Of a DNA stretch of 64,000 nt, positions 8,225-16,829 are shown in pieces. Position numbers and translations under genes: made by a program. Positions within the stretch are counted from its first letter, which is position 1; each line of letters begins with the position of its first letter. Source of the DNA: Shewanella sp. SR44-3 (GTDB lineage: Bacteria; Pseudomonadota; Gammaproteobacteria; Enterobacterales; Shewanellaceae); the NCBI RefSeq assembly GCF_014163735.1, contig NZ_JACJDV010000001.1:124001-188000 (forward strand). The letters run 5' to 3'. The notes under the pieces were generated by a model. The model worked only from the letters and a program-made list of their open reading frames with translations, had not been told where the DNA came from and ran no database searches.

Positions 8225-10951
8225 TTATTCTTGCTCGTCTTCAGCAGTGTCTGTTTGAGCAGCAGCTTCAGCGTTACTATCAACGCTTCCAACGCTTAGC
8301 TCATCACCATCCACAGACTCAGCAGGCACGATCACGTTGCCGTCGGCATCGAGAACTTCATCAGTTTGAATTTCTTCAATGCGCTGCAAACCGACGACTT
8401 TTTCGTCTTCTGCGGTGCGAATGATGGTTACGCCTTGAGTGTTACGGCCTATGATAGATACGCCTTCAGCTGGAGTACGCACTAAGGTGCCTTTATCACT
8501 GATAAGCATAATTTCATCAAACTCACCCACTTGCACAGCACCAACAACAGCGCCGTTACGTTCTGTGACCTTGATAGACACCACACCTTTAGTGCCGCGG
8601 CTCTTCGCTGGGTATTCATTCAGTTCAGTACGCTTGCCGTAACCGTTTTCGGTCACAGTTAAGATAGCGCCATCGCCTTTAGGCACAATAAGTGACACCA
8701 CTTTCTGGCCATCTTCAAGCTTAATACCACGAACGCCGGTTGCGGTGCGGCCCATTGGACGCAGTGCAATAATTTCTTCGCCAGTTTCGGCGTCAATCTT
8801 AACTTCACCGGTTTCAGAATCGCGCGCTTTCTCGTTGAAACGTACCACTTTACCTTCGTTAGAGAACAACATGATGTCGTCGCTGCCGTCAGTAATATCA
8901 ACGCCAATCAGCTGATCGCCATCTTTTAAGTTCACCGCAATAATGCCGTTGGCTCTTGGATTGCTATACGCTGTTAATGCGGTTTTCTTCACCGTACCGT
9001 GTGAGGTCGCCATGATAATAAACTTATCATCGGCGTATTCACGTACTGGCAATATTGCCGTAATGCGCTCGCCATCGGATAGCGGCAACAAGTTAACAAT
9101 AGGCCGACCACGGGCTGTACGGCTCGCAAGGGGTAATTGATACACTTTAAGCCAGTACATCTTACCGAAGTCTGAGAAGCACAAAATGGTGTCGTGAGTG
9201 TTAGCCACCAACAGCTTTTCAACGAAATCTTCATCTTTTACCTTAGTCGCAGCCTTGCCTTTACCCCCTCGGCGCTGCGCCTGGTAATCAGATAACGGCT
9301 GATACTTGGCATAACCTGTGTGAGACAAGGTCACCACAACGTCTTCTTCATTGATAAGATCTTCAAGACTCATATCAATTTCGTTTTCGTTGATGATAGT
9401 GCGGCGTGCATCGCCATATTGCTCAAGCACTTCTTCAAGCTCTTCTTTGATGACTTCCATCAAGCGCTCTGGACTGCGAAGAATAAGCAATAAGCCCGCA
9501 ATAACAATCAATAATTCTTCATATTCAGACAGAATTTTTTCATGCTCAAGACCGGTCAATCTGTGAAGACGTAACTCAAGAATCGCCTGGGCTTGCTGCT
9601 CAGTAAGGAAATATTGGCCATCACGTATGCCGTACTCAGGCTCTAACCATTCAGGACGCGCTGCATCATCGCCGGCTTTTTCAAGCATGCCTTGTACATG
9701 GCCGAGTTCCCAACCTTGTGCAACTAATTGCAGCTTAGCTTCAGCTGGCGTTGGCGAGGCTTTGATTAACGCGATGATCGGGTCAATGTTTGCCAGTGCT
9801 ATGGCTAACGCTTCTAAAATGTGCGCACGTTCGCGGGCTTTACGCAGTTCAAATACGGTACGGCGGGTGACCACTTCACGGCGGTGAAGAATAAAGCACT
9901 CAAGCATTTCTTTCAGGTTAAATAACTTAGGTTGGCCGTTAGTTAACGCCACCATGTTAATACCAAAAGAACACTGCATCTGAGTTTGAGCATAAAGGTT
10001 GTTTAATACTACCTCGCCCACTTCGCCGCGTTTGATTTCAATCACGATACGCATGCCGTCTTTATCAGACTCATCACGTAAACCGCTAATGCCTTCGATT
10101 TTCTTATCTTTAACTAGCTCAGCAATTTTCTCGATTAAGCGGGCTTTGTTCACTTGATACGGAATTTCGTGAACGATAATACGTTCACGGCCATTGTCTT
10201 CGGTTTCAATTTCAGCTTTTGAGCGCATAACCGCGCGGCCGCGACCGGTTTTATAGGCATCAATAATGCCTTTACGACCGTTGATAGACGCTGCCGTTGG
10301 GAAATCTGGACCTGGGATATATTCCATCAACTGTTCAATGGACAAGCTTGGCTCATCGATTAAGGCTAAACAGCCTTTAACCACTTCCGTTAAGTTATGT
10401 GGCGGAATATTGGTTGCCATACCCACGGCAATACCCGATGAACCGTTAATTAACAGGTTAGGTACCCGTGTCGGCAATACCGCAGGGATCATTTCAGTGC
10501 CATCATAGTTAGGCACAAAATCCACGGTTTCTTTTTCAAGATCAGCCAATAGTGAATGGGCTAATTTCTGCATACGGATTTCGGTATAACGCATTGCTGC
10601 CGCGCTATCGCCGTCTACCGAACCGAAGTTACCTTGACCATCGACCAAGGTGTAACGCAGTGAAAACGGCTGCGCTAAACGAACAATTGCGTCGTATACA
10701 GCGCTATCACCATGGGGGTGATACTTACCGATTACGTCACCGACCACACGAGCGGATTTCTTATAAGGTTTATTCCAATCGTTCTTTAATTCGCTCATGG
10801 CGAATAGCACCCGGCGATGCACTGGCTTTAAGCCATCACGAACGTCCGGTAGTGCACGGCCTACGATTACGCTCATGGCGTAATCAAGGTAAGAATTCTT
10901 AAGTTCGTCTTCGATATTAATTGGCGAAATAGATGATGCCAGATCAGTCAT
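8225..10951 (-). CDS. gyrA: DNA gyrase subunit A
   Basis: GyrA is the breakage-reunion subunit of type II topoisomerase, which introduces negative supercoils. The catalytic Tyr is in [10 protein letters not shown] (about residue 122). The quinolone-resistance region reads [14 protein letters not shown], so Ser83 and Asp87 (E. coli numbering) are the sensitive wild-type residues. The GyrA box QRRGGKG marks the start of the C-terminal DNA-wrapping pinwheel, and the tail is strongly acidic. The open frame starts at 10984. The ATG at 10951 ([18 protein letters not shown]) matches other GyrA N-termini, giving 908 residues against 875 in E. coli. The extra length is mostly in the acidic tail. It is divergent from ubiG. 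Confidence 0.98.
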   Translation of the reverse strand: MTDLASSISPINIEDELKNSYLDYAMSVIVGRALPDVRDGLKPVHRRVLFAMSELKNDWNKPYKKSARVVGDVIGKYHPHGDSAVYDAIVRLAQPFSLRYTLVDGQGNFGSVDGDSAAAMRYTEIRMQKLAHSLLADLEKETVDFVPNYDGTEMIPAVLPTRVPNLLINGSSGIAVGMATNIPPHNLTEVVKGCLALIDEPSLSIEQLMEYIPGPDFPTAASINGRKGIIDAYKTGRGRAVMRSKAEIETEDNGRERIIVHEIPYQVNKARLIEKIAELVKDKKIEGISGLRDESDKDGMRIVIEIKRGEVGEVVLNNLYAQTQMQCSFGINMVALTNGQPKLFNLKEMLECFILHRREVVTRRTVFELRKARERAHILEALAIALANIDPIIALIKASPTPAEAKLQLVAQGWELGHVQGMLEKAGDDAARPEWLEPEYGIRDGQYFLTEQQAQAILELRLHRLTGLEHEKILSEYEELLIVIAGLLLILRSPERLMEVIKEELEEVLEQYGDARRTIINENEIDMSLEDLINEEDVVVTLSHTGYAKYQPLSDYQAQRRGGKGKAATKVKDEDFVEKLLVANTHDTILCFSDFGKMYWLKVYQLPLASRTARGRPIVNLLPLSDGERITAILPVREYADDKFIIMATSHGTVKKTALTAYSNPRANGIIAVNLKDGDQLIGVDITDGSDDIMLFSNEGKVVRFNEKARDSETGEVKIDAETGEEIIALRPMGRTATGVRGIKLEDGQKVVSLIVPKGDGAILTVTENGYGKRTELNEYPAKSRGTKGVVSIKVTERNGAVVGAVQVGEFDEIMLISDKGTLVRTPAEGVSIIGRNTQGVTIIRTAEDEKVVGLQRIEEIQTDEVLDADGNVIVPAESVDGDELSVGSVDSNAEAAAQTDTAEDEQE

Positions 10952-11349
10952 AAACTGCTCGTTCCCCTGAAAATTAGCCGGCAATTATGATTCCATTTAT
11001 CGCCGAGCTCAAAAACGTGATTTGGCATTCTAACACAGATATTTATTGTCGCTAGGGCTAAGACGCAGTTAATCCTTTGTAGATCATAAAAGAATGATAA
11101 ACATGAATATATTCAGCAAGATTACCGCTGACATTCGCGCTGTAACATCAGCCAATTTGGGCTATTTTTCGCCGGTTAAGCACACTTTTTAGCTGCCTAA
11201 TGGCTGTTTTGTCGATTAATTAATCAATTGCCTGTTCGCGATTTATTAGCACAGGACTTTAGTCTCATTCAAAGGCTATAATGCCGCCTAGAAGATAATC
11301 AAAACCTTAGGCAAGCGCTTAGGTCATTATTCAGGTACAAGAGGCGTAA
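10952..11349. other. gyrA-ubiG divergent promoter region
   Basis: About 400 bases without an ORF. A leftward extended -10 (TGTTAGAAT; hexamer complement of 11027-11032) would serve gyrA. A rightward TATAAT (11277-11282) would serve ubiG, 68 bases before its ATG. The AT-rich middle (11080-11230) shows no convincing site. Confidence 0.55.
11277..11282 (+). promoter_or_regulatory. ubiG -10 element
   Basis: A perfect TATAAT lies 68 bases upstream of the ubiG ATG. The -35 at 17 bases (GGACTT, 11254-11259) is weak. Confidence 0.45.
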
Positions 11350-12060
11350 ATGAATCAAGCTAACGTTGACCCAGCAGAAATCGCAAAATTTGAAGCCATG
11401 GCACAAAGTTGGTGGGATCCCAACGGAGAATTTAAGCCTTTACATCAGCTCAACCCGTTAAGACTTAATTACATCGACAGCACCTGTGGCGGCCTGTTTG
11501 ATAAAAAGGTGCTAGACGTTGGCTGCGGTGGCGGCATTTTATCTGAAAGCATGGCCAAGCTCGGTGCTAAGGTCGACGGTATCGACATGGGGGAAGCGCC
11601 GCTGGAAGTTGCTCGCCTGCATGCACTGGAGTCTGGGGTCAAGCTAAGTTATAGCCAAATTACCGCAGAAGCTCACAGTGAAACTCATGCCAATCACTAT
11701 CAAGTGGTGACCTGTATGGAAATGCTGGAACATGTGCCCAATCCGCAATCCGTCATTCAAGCCTGTTGTGACATGGTAGAACCTGGTGGTTTTGTGTTTT
11801 TCTCAACCATTAATCGCAATATGCTCTCTTACGTGCAAGCCATCTTAGGCGCCGAGTATCTATTAAAGCTGTTACCTATTGGCACCCACGATCACAGCAA
11901 GTTTATTCGCCCTTCTGAACTCATGGCCATGGTAGATAACACTGATTTAATCTGTAAAGATGCCCTAGGCATTAGCTTTAACCCACTAACCTCTATCTTT
12001 AGCTACACCAAAAGCCTTGAGGTGAACTACATGATAGCCACGCAGAAGATGGCCGATTAA
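11350..12060 (+). CDS. ubiG: Ubiquinone biosynthesis O-methyltransferase UbiG
   Basis: UbiG is a SAM-dependent methyltransferase that carries out both O-methylations of ubiquinone synthesis. It has 236 residues (E. coli 240). The SAM-binding motif I is [26 protein letters not shown] (about residues 54-79). MEMLEHV is typical of class I ubiquinone/menaquinone methyltransferases, and the N-terminal [21 protein letters not shown] is a UbiG hallmark. A GAGG ribosome binding site precedes the ATG. Its stop overlaps the next start in a TAATG junction, implying translational coupling with the HAD phosphatase. It is divergent from gyrA, as in E. coli. Confidence 0.97.
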   Translation: MNQANVDPAEIAKFEAMAQSWWDPNGEFKPLHQLNPLRLNYIDSTCGGLFDKKVLDVGCGGGILSESMAKLGAKVDGIDMGEAPLEVARLHALESGVKLSYSQITAEAHSETHANHYQVVTCMEMLEHVPNPQSVIQACCDMVEPGGFVFFSTINRNMLSYVQAILGAEYLLKLLPIGTHDHSKFIRPSELMAMVDNTDLICKDALGISFNPLTSIFSYTKSLEVNYMIATQKMAD

Positions 12061-12755
12061 TGTCACTATCTCAGCAGTTAGCAGCTCAGCACTTGACGAA
12101 TAACCCAGAAATTAAGGCGGTATTGTTTGATTTAGACGGTACCTTGGTCGATACCGCACCTGACTTAATTGAAGCGCTTAACTTAAGCCTTAACGATGCA
12201 GGCTTTGAGCGCCAATCGCCTGAGTTTATCCGCCCCTTTGCCTCCCATGGCAGCATGGCCATGGTCAACGCGGCCATTCTTCATGCCAATGAGGACATAA
12301 AAGCCAACGTGCGCCAAGGGCTGCTTGAGCATTACCTGCGCATTAATGGTCAGCAGAGCCAGTTATTTGATGGTATAGCGGCATTACTTACCCAGCTTAA
12401 ACGTAAAGGCCTGCCCGTTGGCATAGTGACCAATAAGCCCGCCCGTTTTGCAAGACCACTTATCCATGCCTTAGGCCTAACCGACCAATTTGGCTGCATT
12501 ATCAGTGGCGATAGCACGCTTCATCCTAAACCCCATACCGCGCCCATGTTATTGGCCGCCCAGCAGATTGCTGTGGCGCCCGCGCACATCTTGTATTTAG
12601 GCGATGCACTGCGTGACCTTCAAGCCGCGCGCAATGCCAATATGCAAGGCGGTATTGCCCTGTGGGGGTATTTGGCCCGTGATGATGAGCCCGCCTCTTG
12701 GCCGTCTGAATACCAATTTAATAGCGCGTTTGAGGTAACAGCGCTGTTTTCTTAG
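12060..12755 (+). CDS. HAD-IA phosphatase (Gph/MupP-like)
   Basis: This 231-residue HAD hydrolase is coupled to ubiG by a one-base TAATG overlap. All four HAD motifs are present: DLDGTL (about residues 24-29, nucleophile Asp), VTNK (motif II Thr), HPKP (motif III Lys) and YLGDALRD (motif IV acids). A helical cap lies between motifs I and II. Candidate roles are phosphoglycolate phosphatase (Gph, clearing 2-phosphoglycolate from DNA repair) or MupP, the MurNAc-6-phosphate phosphatase that follows ubiG in Pseudomonas. Gene position favours MupP-like, but substrate cannot be read from the sequence. Confidence 0.85.
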   Translation: MSLSQQLAAQHLTNNPEIKAVLFDLDGTLVDTAPDLIEALNLSLNDAGFERQSPEFIRPFASHGSMAMVNAAILHANEDIKANVRQGLLEHYLRINGQQSQLFDGIAALLTQLKRKGLPVGIVTNKPARFARPLIHALGLTDQFGCIISGDSTLHPKPHTAPMLLAAQQIAVAPAHILYLGDALRDLQAARNANMQGGIALWGYLARDDEPASWPSEYQFNSAFEVTALFS

Positions 12756-12836
12756 CAATGGGTTAAGCAAAAATTCAACTGGCGATCTCAGCCATTGGAC
12801 TAACGTCTCGAGTGACGCCGTCAACACGTCCTTGTG

Positions 12837-12876
12837 GGCTCGGGCGCAGCATCCCTGCTGCTCACGCACCCGAGCC
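12837..12876. repeat. GC-rich imperfect inverted repeat
   Basis: GGCTCGGG and CCCGAGCC flank a small inner hairpin (CAGCA-TCCC-TGCTG). There is no T tract, so it is a poor terminator. It lies between the HAD phosphatase gene and the island promoter and may be an extragenic repeat. Confidence 0.45.
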
Positions 12877-13015
12877 ATTTAGCCCAACCCCCTCTCATTA
12901 GCATCGGAGTTGCCATTTAGCTTTTATCAACAGGCATATTTCGGTATGTGCATCATAGTTAAGTTCTGACACATTTTTGCACCAAGGTTACTTAGAACAG
13001 CCCATGATTTTGTAA

Positions 13016-13024
13016 TGCTACAAT
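13016..13024 (+). promoter_or_regulatory. Extended -10 candidate for the TerB cassette
   Basis: TGC followed by TACAAT fits an extended -10, with a weak -35. A start near 13031 would leave a leader of about 215 bases that includes the paired hairpins. Confidence 0.3.
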
Positions 13025-13073
13025 GTCAACCAATCTAGGCTCTAAACCCTTTTAAGACTTAAAATGAGGTCCG

Positions 13074-13123
13074 GAGTTTGCCAAACTCAACCTGGGCATG
13101 CAGATGAATATCTGTATGTTGAG
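13074..13123 (+). ncRNA. Structured leader with competing hairpins
   Basis: GAGTTT (13074-13079) can pair with AAACTC (13083-13088). Alternatively CTCAAC (13086-13091) can pair with GTTGAG (13118-13123), enclosing a second stem ATGCAGAT/ATCTGTAT around GAAT. The two pairings share bases 13086-13088 and exclude each other. No known riboswitch class is recognised, and the pairings were found by eye only. Confidence 0.3.
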
Positions 13124-13247
13124 CACATGATTGAATGCAACTTAACTCTGATAAGAAATAAGATATTGTAAAAGTAGTTGTTTTCGGTAAACATAGGCCC
13201 CAAGGAATATTTTTCGCTTATTTCCTGACCATTATAAGGACAATAAA

Positions 13248-15518
13248 ATGGAATTCGTGATAGGGATCGTCATCATTTATTTTCTGTACAAGCTTGTATC
13301 AGGAAAACCTAAAAGCAGCTCAATTACTCGCTCCACCAGCAGTAAACCTGTCACCCCAGATATTCAAAGCAGCTACTCAACTAGCTCTCGATCTACAACT
13401 ATTTCTTCTAGTAATGACAATGACGACCTTGCGACTTTCACAGTCCATACAAGTTTTGGCAGAGAAACAGAAAAATCTACCAATAAACAGAAAGGTCGCT
13501 GGGTTGGAGAAAGTGAACAACTGACAATTAATGGAAGGCGATTTACCAGAGGGCTTTTTTATTTTGGTGGGGTTATGGAGTCCCTCTCGGGCTATGGCAC
13601 CGAGCCCTCTTTGGTCGATGATAAGCTGCCAGCACTGCTGATGTCAGTGAACATCGGATCTGAATTATATACCGATGAATCCTTCGGGTACTGGCCAAGT
13701 TATGCTTCCCTTTCAGAAGGTTGTAGAGGGGCGTATCTCGATTTTTTAGCTTCTGATCGTTCAGAACCAACCACCCCCATTGGGTACGTATTCATCTACT
13801 TCTATGGGTTCGAGAGACGAATTATTGAAAACCGAGCGAATAAGCTGGTTTCAGATCAAGAGTTCCTCACGATATTTGAAGAGGTACTACGCCTTAACCA
13901 AGTGTTCAATGCGAACCGTTCTTTTAGGGGATATTCGGCTAATTTCCTGGAATTAATGGCCTTGCTCAGACCCGATCTGCTTAAACACAGAACGAAGGAA
14001 ATCCCGGAAACAAGCAATGGATTGTCATTCAAAGTTAAACTTGCAACTACGATAGCAAACAATCAGCCAGTTGATGCAGATCTTGCACTAGAGTGGTTAA
14101 AAAATACGTTTGAGTATTCTCTGAAAACGCCAGCGCGAAGATGTGAAGACGAGTTCAGAAAGCTGTTCAATATAAGATTTACTAAAAAATTTGGCGATGG
14201 AATTTCGGTTAAGCCAAATAAAACCAAGCTCTCACTGACATACCATTCAGCGAGTAATGGTATTCACAGTGTTGAAATCAATAAACACGATCTACCGGAT
14301 CCAAGTCTTTTAAAAGCACCAATAAATAAACTCATTCCCATTGCAGAGCTGTGTACAGAAGAACTGAACAGTTACAGTCGCTATTTGGGTAAAGCAGATA
14401 CCTCTGAGAATGATATTGCGGCTTTAATGCTGTTGCCTAAAGAGCTGGTAAATGAATCAAACTCCCCAGTTATCGAATCATTTAAGCAATGGGCTGAGCA
14501 ATTAATCCAGAACAATATGGGGTTAACAACAGTACAAGAGTTTTGGTCCCAAACAGGAATGCCACTGCCAAAAGCCATTAATAAAAAAGAGATTGAACTG
14601 CTGACTAATCTCGCAACTAAAGCTGATATTGGTATTGCACCCGACCAACGTTTTCATTTCACCAAATTCAAAGTAGACGGAAATATCGTATTGTTTTCGC
14701 CTGGGCATGGAGAGTTTTTTGAGCCTCGCCCAGCCTTTCATCAGGTAATGCTCGCATTAAGGCTCGGTGCGATGGTGGCGACCATTGACGGCACTGTTGA
14801 TATTGATGAAGAGCAAACTCTTCGCAAGCTTATTGAGCATGATGATAAATTGTCGCCAACGGAGAAAAACTCCTTGTCAGCTTATCTTACTTGGCGATTA
14901 AATAGCCCTGCTAACACCGTAGGATTGAGTGCAAGAATAGAGTTATTAAACTCCAACCAAACCGAGTTCTTGAAGAAACTTATCATTTCCATTGCTCTTG
15001 CTGACGGTAAGGTTGAACCGTCGGAAATAAAACAAATTGAAAAGCTTTATACCTCATTGGGGCTCGATAAATCACTGGTTGCAAGTGACGTTCACAACGT
15101 AACAACGACTAGGAGACCAACATCATCTTCGACGTCAGACGTTGGCCCAAATAAAGATGTATTCCAGCTGGATGAAGACATTCTTGCAATGCATGAGAGT
15201 GATACCAGTGATGCCAAGTCAATGTTAGCAAATATCTTTACTGTGGATGATGAACCAGAACCTGAGCAAAAAAGTTCATTAGCGACTAAGCCAGATGGTC
15301 TGAATATAACTCATAAAGCATTGTTTGACGCGCTAATCACTAAAGCTGTATGGGCTCGTAATGACGTTAACGAGCTTTGCATTAAACTCCAACTGATGGT
15401 TGATGGTGCTATCGAAACGATTAATGATTGGGCATACGAAAAAGTCGATGCACCGGTGTTGGATGACGATGGTGATATCTATGTTGATCTCGAAATTGTT
15501 GAAGAGTTAAAGGAGTAA
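13248..15518 (+). CDS. Membrane-anchored TerB_N / TerB / TerB_C protein
   Basis: The first gene of the cassette encodes 756 residues. A single transmembrane helix (about 2-17) is followed by a Ser/Thr-rich linker (about 22-60). A TerB_N-like domain starts near residue 83, with the signature RWVGESEQLTINGRRFTRG. A helical TerB domain lies near 495-610, with repeated acidic IDGTVDIDEEQ and ADGKVEPSEIK segments of the metal-binding type. A TerB_C-like region covers about 635-756. TerB domains occur in tellurite and stress systems and in predicted membrane-linked DNA-processing systems. No other ter genes are near, so tellurite resistance is unlikely. AAGGA precedes the ATG. The stop abuts the next start. 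A role as membrane platform or sensor for the two ATPases is inferred. Confidence 0.8.
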   Translation: MEFVIGIVIIYFLYKLVSGKPKSSSITRSTSSKPVTPDIQSSYSTSSRSTTISSSNDNDDLATFTVHTSFGRETEKSTNKQKGRWVGESEQLTINGRRFTRGLFYFGGVMESLSGYGTEPSLVDDKLPALLMSVNIGSELYTDESFGYWPSYASLSEGCRGAYLDFLASDRSEPTTPIGYVFIYFYGFERRIIENRANKLVSDQEFLTIFEEVLRLNQVFNANRSFRGYSANFLELMALLRPDLLKHRTKEIPETSNGLSFKVKLATTIANNQPVDADLALEWLKNTFEYSLKTPARRCEDEFRKLFNIRFTKKFGDGISVKPNKTKLSLTYHSASNGIHSVEINKHDLPDPSLLKAPINKLIPIAELCTEELNSYSRYLGKADTSENDIAALMLLPKELVNESNSPVIESFKQWAEQLIQNNMGLTTVQEFWSQTGMPLPKAINKKEIELLTNLATKADIGIAPDQRFHFTKFKVDGNIVLFSPGHGEFFEPRPAFHQVMLALRLGAMVATIDGTVDIDEEQTLRKLIEHDDKLSPTEKNSLSAYLTWRLNSPANTVGLSARIELLNSNQTEFLKKLIISIALADGKVEPSEIKQIEKLYTSLGLDKSLVASDVHNVTTTRRPTSSSTSDVGPNKDVFQLDEDILAMHESDTSDAKSMLANIFTVDDEPEPEQKSSLATKPDGLNITHKALFDALITKAVWARNDVNELCIKLQLMVDGAIETINDWAYEKVDAPVLDDDGDIYVDLEIVEELKE

Positions 15519-16829
15519 ATGATGATTGTTAAGAAAATTCGAGCTAAGGAAAGAGACGCAATTATCCAATCTCTGAAATCTGGTGTAACACCCAAGGTTG
15601 GGATCCAACATATTCAAGTCGGCCGAGTGAATGAACTAAAAGCTATGATTCAAGATATTGAACGGATCTCAGACGGTGGTTCTGCCTTCAGGCTTATTAT
15701 CGGTGAGTATGGCTCGGGGAAGACATTCTTTTTGAGTGTAGTAAGAGCTATTGCGTTAGAAAGAAAGCTGGTGACTATCAATGCCGACTTGTCACCGGTC
15801 AGGCGGATCCATGCCTCGGCTGGCCAGGCAAGAAATCTTTATTCAGAGCTTATGCGTAACATGTCCACACGCAATAAGCCGGATGGCAATGCATTGACAA
15901 GTGTTGTGGAAAAATTTATCACAGAAGCTCGGATGGCAGCAGACAGCAGCGGTAAAAGCATCAATGCCGTTATTCATGAAAAGCTGTCGTCACTGTCAGA
16001 GCTTGTTGGTGGATATGATTTTGCGAAGGTTATTGAGGCCTATTGGAATGGTCATGAAGCCGATAACGAAGCACTAAAAGTGAACGCCATAAGGTGGTTG
16101 CGTGCTGAATACTCGACTAAGACAGATGCCCGTAATGACCTTGATGTAAGAACCATCATATCGGATGCATCTTTTTATGACTCGCTTAAGTTAATGAGTC
16201 TTTTTGTTCGCCAAGCTGGTTATCAGGGGTTATTGGTAAACCTTGATGAGATGGTGAATCTTTATAAACTTAACAACACCACCGCCAGAACGTCAAACTA
16301 CGAACAAATATTGCGAATTCTTAATGACTGTCTCCAAGGTACAGCAGAGCACTTGGGTTTCTTGCTTGGCGGAACACCTGAGTTCCTTCTCGACCCAAGG
16401 AAAGGTCTTTATAGCTATGAAGCGCTGCAATCCAGGCTTGCTGGCAACACCTTTGCTAAACAAGCTGGTGTTATCGATTACTCATCTCCCGCATTGCATC
16501 TTGCAAGTTTGACCCCGGAAGAGCTCTATATCTTGCTTAAAAACTTACGCCACGTACATGCTGAAGGTGATGAAAGTAAGTATCTTGTTCCTGATGAATC
16601 CTTAAAAGCGTTTCTAAAGCACTGTAGTCAAACTATCGGGGATGCTTATTTCAGAACGCCCAGAAACACAATAAAAGCATTTTTAGATATGCTTGCTGTC
16701 ATCGATCAAAATCCAAGTATAGCATGGAGTAACTTGGTCGCCTCTGTCGCAATCGAAGAGGAGAAGCCTTCTGATGTAGAGCTCGATATCGAAGAAACAG
16801 AGGAAGAGTTGGCTGACTTTAAGCTATGA
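15519..16829 (+). CDS. BrxD-like P-loop ATPase (DUF2791)
   Basis: This 436-residue ATPase resembles the DUF2791/BrxD proteins of type 2 and type 6 BREX anti-phage systems. Walker A is GEYGSGKT (residues 62-69). The Walker B region is LLVNLDE (238-244). The N-terminal REAI-type segment (RAKERDAIIQSLKSG) and VGRVNEL are family hallmarks. The C-terminus is acidic. AAGGAG ends 3 bases before the first ATG and 6 before the second (15522), so the second Met may be the true start. The gene begins directly after the TerB stop and overlaps the helicase by ATGA. No BREX core gene (pglZ, pglX, brxC) is nearby, so this is a stand-alone pairing with the helicase. Confidence 0.85.
   Translation: MMIVKKIRAKERDAIIQSLKSGVTPKVGIQHIQVGRVNELKAMIQDIERISDGGSAFRLIIGEYGSGKTFFLSVVRAIALERKLVTINADLSPVRRIHASAGQARNLYSELMRNMSTRNKPDGNALTSVVEKFITEARMAADSSGKSINAVIHEKLSSLSELVGGYDFAKVIEAYWNGHEADNEALKVNAIRWLRAEYSTKTDARNDLDVRTIISDASFYDSLKLMSLFVRQAGYQGLLVNLDEMVNLYKLNNTTARTSNYEQILRILNDCLQGTAEHLGFLLGGTPEFLLDPRKGLYSYEALQSRLAGNTFAKQAGVIDYSSPALHLASLTPEELYILLKNLRHVHAEGDESKYLVPDESLKAFLKHCSQTIGDAYFRTPRNTIKAFLDMLAVIDQNPSIAWSNLVASVAIEEEKPSDVELDIEETEEELADFKL

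Larger units (their letters stand above)
12756..13247. other. Left edge of the island, non-coding
   Basis: This stretch of 492 bases has no convincing gene. It holds a GC-rich imperfect hairpin (12837-12876; outer arms GGCTCGGG/CCCGAGCC, inner CAGCA/TGCTG), an extended -10 candidate (TGCTACAAT, 13016-13024), and a structured leader at 13074-13123. AAGGA then sets the start of the TerB gene at 13248. The GC-rich hairpin resembles a dispersed intergenic repeat, but only one copy is visible here. Confidence 0.5.

Noticed and set aside
12597..12878. 93-codon minus-strand frame at the end of the HAD gene
   Set aside because: It overlaps the HAD gene and the GC-rich hairpin and has no recognisable pattern.
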